A stretch of 64,000 nt of DNA, taken from Cenococcum geophilum 1.58 (lineage: Eukaryota; Ascomycota; Dothideomycetes; Gloniales; Gloniaceae). Both the position numbers and the translations under genes were made by a program. Numbering within the stretch: position 1 is the stretch's first letter; every line of letters begins with the position of its first letter. The DNA lies in contig KV748193.1 of assembly GCA_001692895.1 (NCBI GenBank), positions 1,178,001 to 1,242,000 of the forward strand. Direction: 5' to 3'. This document shows, piece by piece, positions 59,301 through 64,000 of this stretch. A model generated the notes under the pieces. That model worked only from the letters and a program-made list of their open reading frames with translations. It was not told the DNA's origin and searched no databases.

Positions 59301-61958
59301 TTCTTTAGTGCTCTATATATATTACACGTATTATCCACGCATGCTATCCATAATAGTGTATAATATACTTAATGTCTTAGGTTAACTCTTAGCTCGTCTT
59401 CGTCCTTAAGTTTAAACTTTTCTTATATTAATCTAAGCGTTGCGACTTTATTCACAGGTACTAAGATTCGTCTTTTATTTCTCCAATCCTCTAATTACTC
59501 CTCTAGATCCTTTAATGTTATAATTAAGGCCCCCTTAATGTAAGTCATAGCCTTCTCTATAATTAGGTGGTTTTGAACAACTTTCTCGTCTAACTATATA
59601 TAGAAATCTTCCTACTTATCGTTGTGTTATTACCTATACCACTTTCTTAGCTCTTAGTGTGCCTACTCTAGGCCTATTAGTAATCCTTTATATTAGCGCT
59701 CTATCCCTTATACGTCCTAATATACTAGATCTCTTATCTAATTTCTGTTCTTGCTATAAGGTAATTTTTGCCCTAAATTCCTCTATAGTTTCCTTTACGT
59801 CGCGTCTTATGAGTAGATCCTTAAAGTCTTTATGCTTCTTAATCTTAGTATTAACTTTTTAATCTTTAGGTTAAATACTATATTCCCCTAGTAAGTCCTC
59901 TAGGTTTATATATCTATCTCCTAGTCTAATTACTATTTATGCTGTAGATTCTCTAATCTATAAAGAAGCTCCTTACCTCTTACTTATAGGTGTTCTAATT
60001 TATGCTCCAAATTCTTAACTCCTTAAATTCTTTAATCCTAAGCTCGCTTCTAACTTAAGCTTAGCTCCAGCCTTAGTTTAACTAGGCTTTACTAGTGTCC
60101 TTATCTCGTCTTAAAAGTCCTAGATTTTACTTATCTTGTCTTAAAAGTCTTATACTATTAGGAATTCTTATCCCAAGCTTATTTATATGTCTTTAAACTA
60201 AGCTACTACTCTACTCTATCGGTTTCTATCCATTATAGGTCTTTAAGCTTACCTTATCTTATCTTAAGAATCTTAATTATCTCTTATCTTATTATAAGAA
60301 TCTTAAGCCTTTAGCCTTTTACCTTTATTAAGTAGTAAGCTAGCACTAGCAGTCGTCTACTTGCTTAATCGTCTCTAGATATTACTCCTTCCGTCTTATA
60401 AAGTAATAGATGCCGTATCCAACAGTATTATAATGCCCGTTACTAAACCTTACTCTATAGCGGTCTCAGTCTCTACTTCTATTACGTTATTAAGGTTTAG
60501 ATACCCCTAGTTAGTTCCTTTACTATCTTTATCGCTGTTAATTAATAAGTACTCTAACTCTATTGTTATTGTTACTAATTATTGTCCGTATGTTACTATA
60601 ATATCTTAATCTAGCTTATAGAGTTAATCTTATTCTTTATCTAACTCTTTAGTTCCTCTAAGTCCTTTTAACTCTAGCTTTTGTAGCTAATAGCTTATAC
60701 TATACTTAGCATCTTTATAAATTTGGCATGCGTTGTTGTAACAAAATATAAAACTTTTAATTAAATACTCTTTTGTTCCTTATAGTATACTATTATCTCT
60801 TTATATATGTGTGTTATGTACTATTAGTCTGGTTCCCTTTATTATATAGTAACTTTAACTATTTTTATAATCCCTTATAAAGTAACCCTGTTTTCCATAA
60901 TTTATATAAGCTCTATCTCTAAACTATTAACTTTATTATAGAGTCCGCCTAAACGTCTTCTGCTATTAAGATCCCTGGTTTAGCCTTTATTTCTTAATTC
61001 TATAATTACTAAATCCTTAACCTTTAGGTTTCTATAGTTTCTTACTCTATCTTTTATAGGCTTCTTTAGTACCACTTAGGTCTATTAGCTCTGCGCTATA
61101 CTATAGTTTCTAACTTGGCTTTGGTTGTTGCGTACTCTGCGCCTTATACAACTATAGAACTCTATCCTAGCCTCTCTTAGCCTGTTCCCTTTAGAAGATC
61201 CCATTGTTAATCTTAATTGCTTAATCTATTAATTCCCTTAGGGTGTCTACATCTTCTATTAGAATAATTGCGTCCTAGACTTTAGCCTTAAGTCCTTATT
61301 TATACTGTGCTATAAGCGCCTTATCATTCTATTTAACTTATATTGCAAGTATTTAAAACTGTATTATGTACTTAATTGCTAAAGTTCGCTATATTAGGTC
61401 CTAAAGCTTCCTCTTTGCTATAGTTATTGCTTCTAGGTCCCTAAATATCTATGTTAATTATTCCGCGAATCCTACCTAGCTAGAAAACACAAATCGTACC
61501 TCTTAATTGGTAATAGTTATTCTATTAGTCTGTATTTCTATTAAGTAGGGTTTAAACTATTTAAGTGCCTAACCTGTTAGGAATAGTCCTACGTAGGCTA
61601 TCTAGTCTATTGTCGTGGCTAACTTAGCCCCTTCTTATATAACTTTAAAATATATCTGCGTTAGAAATCCTTTGAGCTTTAATCTCTCCCCTAAGAATTG
61701 TTTGATTAATAGTAACTTAACCTTTACTACTCTAATTCTATTAAGTTTGTTTTTAAGTATCGCATTATTTTCTGTTAATCGATCTACTATTTCTTATAAT
61801 TGTCCTACCGTCATAGGTTATTGCGAGTTAGTGTCCGCCATACTGGTATTACCCCCTAACCTTAAAGTAGTTGCCGCCGTTAATGGCGTTATAGTGGCTG
61901 CTTTTAGTGGTATATTATTCAACTTTCTGTATTTAATACTATAACTAGGTAGTAATTG

Positions 61959-62385
61959 TGTAACGGAACCTTATAGTAGGAACTACAATAGGTTCTATTA
62001 ATGGGCTAGGTGTATAGGAAATGTAAAGATAGTAGTTAATAACGTAAATAATAACTAGTAGAGTAGTTGCCTAATAGATTAACTCTAATTATATTCTAAG
62101 AATTACTATAAGGAAGGAACTATCTAGGTAGGGACTAAGGGTCCTTAAATACACAACTGTACTCCTATAAAATCCTTCTTGTACGTAATATACATCTTAT
62201 ACATAAGGTACATAAGTTCCCTTTATTCCTCGCGTTCCTTACGTAGCACCTTATGTAACCTTAGCTACCATTCCTCGTCACATAGTTCCACGGGTTCCAT
62301 CCTAGACCGTGCTTATATTAACTAACTAGCTTCTTCCGACTCCTCTCCAAGTAGTCGTAACATCGTACTTAAAGCGTCCGTAACA
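61959..62385 (-). repeat. LTR of the Ty3-type element (5' LTR in coding direction)
   Basis: 427 bp; partner of 54492-54918. A tRNA primer-binding site next to it (minus strand, below 61959) was not clearly recognisable, perhaps because of mutation. Confidence 0.93.
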
Positions 62386-62390
62386 CTAAA

Positions 62391-63616
62391 GCTCTAGCAA
62401 AGTAGATTACGTTAGGTAGTAGATAGGGAGTACCTCTTCCTTATTACATTTGTAGCAGCTTAATATTAAGCAGCTCTCTCCTTATATTAATTAACGATTT
62501 CAATCCACTAATCCATCGCAATCGCCTAATTATTACTTCGTATTTTGGTCCCTAATTCTACTTTATAAAGCTAGGCGCGTTAAGTAGCCTCTATAGTCTT
62601 TATATTTAAGGTAGTAGATTAGGAGGAGTAACTATAACCTATCTAAGCACTTAACTGGCCTACTACCGTAGTAAAGAACTTCGTCTAGCCTTTACTATAT
62701 TGCTCCCCTAAATTAATATAGATTTAGGCAAGAATAAGCTTCTTATAATTACTTAAAGGCTTACCCCTAGGGGCGGCAGAAGCTTAAGCTCCTACCTTTG
62801 GGGTGAAGCTTACTTGAGAGCTTTAAGCATTTTGCGATGCTGCTTCTAGTAATAGAGAAAGAGGCGCCATTATTAAAGCCCTTAATTGCGACCACAAGAG
62901 CATTATAGATTGTTAATTTTAGCGGGCATATGCATCTATATTAATGGCGGTTAGGTCTGCTATAGTGTCGCTTATAATATTAACTAATTTGCTCTCTTAG
63001 GATATGGTAAGAAAAGGTCCTATAAGAGACGTCGCTTAATCGCAGGTGTACTAGAGCCTACTATAGGTATAGTAGAAGCTCCGGTAGAGGTTATATAGCT
63101 TATAGGTATATTAAAAAGGGTGTCTTTAAAAGGAATAAGCTGTAAAGGTAACCTAGGGGAGGATCGGGTTACTAGTAGCTTAAAAAAAAGATTAATAGTT
63201 CTGGTAAATATATAGTTAGAATCCTTCTTATAATCGTCCTGCTCCTCCTTAGGCTTAGAACTCTCTTTTTTTTTTTTTTTTTTTTTTTTTAGGTCCGTTG
63301 TATTATACTACGTACAATACTGCGCATGCAGCCTCTAGGCTATGGCGCTATAGTTCTATATACATGAATCCTTTTTAGGCAGCTTAATATGTACTAGTAG
63401 CTATGTCCTAGTAGTTTATAAACCCCTAAGGGTTTATAGCTCCTTAATAAAATACTAAGGTGCTGCAACTACTAGGGAATAAGAAAACGGTAGGAAAAAC
63501 CATAGGAAATCCTAACACCTGTCCCTGTCCTTTTGCGATTTATTTCTGTCCTTTTGCTCTCTAATATCTTTTTAAGAGCCTAGTAGGAGTTGCCTCCTTC
63601 TAGAATCCTATCTGTT
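62391..63616. other. RIP-mutated relic sequence with a poly(T) tract
   Basis: Continuation of the sequence interrupted by the Ty3-type element; minus-strand frames are broken throughout. A run of 25 T at 63266-63290 could be the poly(A) tail of a minus-strand non-LTR element or a simple repeat. Confidence 0.45.
63266..63290. repeat. 25-nt poly(T) tract
   Basis: Uninterrupted T run; poly(A) on the minus strand, downstream of the zinc-knuckle ORF that reads in that direction. Confidence 0.9.
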
Positions 63617-64000
63617 TTATTCTTCCATAGAATCTCCATTACATACTAGTCTAGCTGCTTTAAGAGTCTCGTAGTCTTTACTATTAGCAAAGTGTTTTTC
63701 TTTACAATTAATGCAAAGAGGGGTGGTATGCTGGCAAGGTTTGCCTGTTATTATACAGGTAGAACAGGAATGGTCTTTAGATAAATGTGCAGCTGCACAG
63801 TATCTACAGGCTCTAGTAGAGCACCTGTCTCCTATATGGCCAAATTTTTGGCAGCTCGTACACTGCGTAGTAGGAGAGACTTCGAGGTATTTTACTACCT
63901 TAGTAGCTGTACCTGCAATTGATATCTCTTTTTGCTTAAGGATTTCTTGTCTTTTTTCTTCGTTCTCTATAGTAAAAACTATAGAGCCAAATCTGGTCTG
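63617..64000 (-). CDS. CCHC zinc-knuckle protein, probable non-LTR retrotransposon ORF1 (partial)
   Basis: The minus strand is open for 127 codons from the window edge to TAA at 63617-63619; the N-terminus lies outside. It contains a zinc knuckle C-x2-C-x4-H-x4-C (CTSCQKFGHIGDRC), followed by further Cys/His clusters (CRYCAAAHLSKDHSC; CINCKEKHFAN). This tandem-knuckle arrangement is typical of ORF1/gag-like proteins of Tad1/I-type LINEs in fungi, which package element RNA. Unlike its neighbours it has no RIP stops. An ORF2 (endonuclease/RT) would normally follow on the minus strand but is not present in the 62391-63616 interval, so the copy is probably rearranged or 3'-deleted. Confidence 0.78.
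   Translation of the reverse strand, partial: QTRFGSIVFTIENEEKRQEILKQKEISIAGTATKVVKYLEVSPTTQCTSCQKFGHIGDRCSTRACRYCAAAHLSKDHSCSTCIITGKPCQHTTPLCINCKEKHFANSKDYETLKAARLVCNGDSMEE

Larger units (their letters stand above)
54492..62385 (-). mobile_element. complete but RIP-inactivated Ty3/gypsy-type LTR retrotransposon
   Basis: 7894 bp bounded by two 427-bp LTRs (54492-54918, 61959-62385) that begin TGTAAYGGAACC and end CGTAAYA. It is flanked by a perfect CTAAA duplication at 54487-54491 and 62386-62390. The polypurine tract next to the left LTR and the pol motifs place the coding strand on minus. The LTRs differ mostly by C/T and G/A changes, as RIP causes, so divergence cannot date the insertion. 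Every coding frame is broken by TAA/TAG stops; the element is dead. Confidence 0.93.

Noticed and set aside
61615..61944. 109-codon plus-strand frame in the Ty3-type element
   Set aside because: It opposes the coding strand and arises from loss of minus-strand information; an AT-rich chance frame.

Overview
The window looks like nuclear DNA of a filamentous ascomycete (Pezizomycotina). Genes have short GT-AG introns, several with CTAAC-type branch points. The recognisable products belong to fungal families: Mediator subunit 10, a Vid24/Gid4-family protein, a P450, Arp2/3 subunit 5, a PXA-domain protein and a fungal NLR. Several AT-rich blocks carry the signature of repeat-induced point mutation (RIP): former glutamine and arginine codons now read TAA, TAG or TGA in otherwise continuous frames. 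I cannot name the species.

Layout. Positions 1-18150 are ordinary gene territory: a PXA-domain gene (minus strand, with an unusually long 922-bp intron), MED10 (plus, divergent from it), a Vid24-domain gene (minus), a lineage-restricted proline-rich protein (minus) and a four-exon cytochrome P450 (minus). They are separated by long stretches with no supportable gene. Positions 18150-34300 are mostly relics: two solo LTRs with target-site duplications, a foldback element, a short hAT element with 27-bp inverted ends and AGCAAGCC arrays, and several RIP-damaged unidentified frames. Positions 34348-37357 return to core genes: ARPC5 (plus) and a four-helix membrane protein (minus).

Positions 38500-51600 form an accessory block. 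It contains a solo LTR, a large fungal multi-copy-type protein whose C-terminal end resembles the HicA/YcfA fold, a MYND-finger gene split by a solo LTR with a perfect 5-bp duplication, a RIP-damaged P-loop GTPase relic, and an NB-ARC/TPR NLR whose TPR units are almost identical at DNA level.

Positions 51600-64000 are a strongly AT-rich, RIP-mutated repeat block. A Harbinger-like transposase relic is interrupted by an unmutated solo LTR. It is followed by a complete but dead Ty3/gypsy-type retrotransposon (54492-62385, 427-bp LTRs, CTAAA duplications, pol on the minus strand) and, at the window edge, an intact CCHC zinc-knuckle ORF that is probably a non-LTR ORF1.

Exon joins were worked out by eye from splice consensus and frame continuity. 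Each intact multi-exon model has a total length divisible by three. No searches were run.
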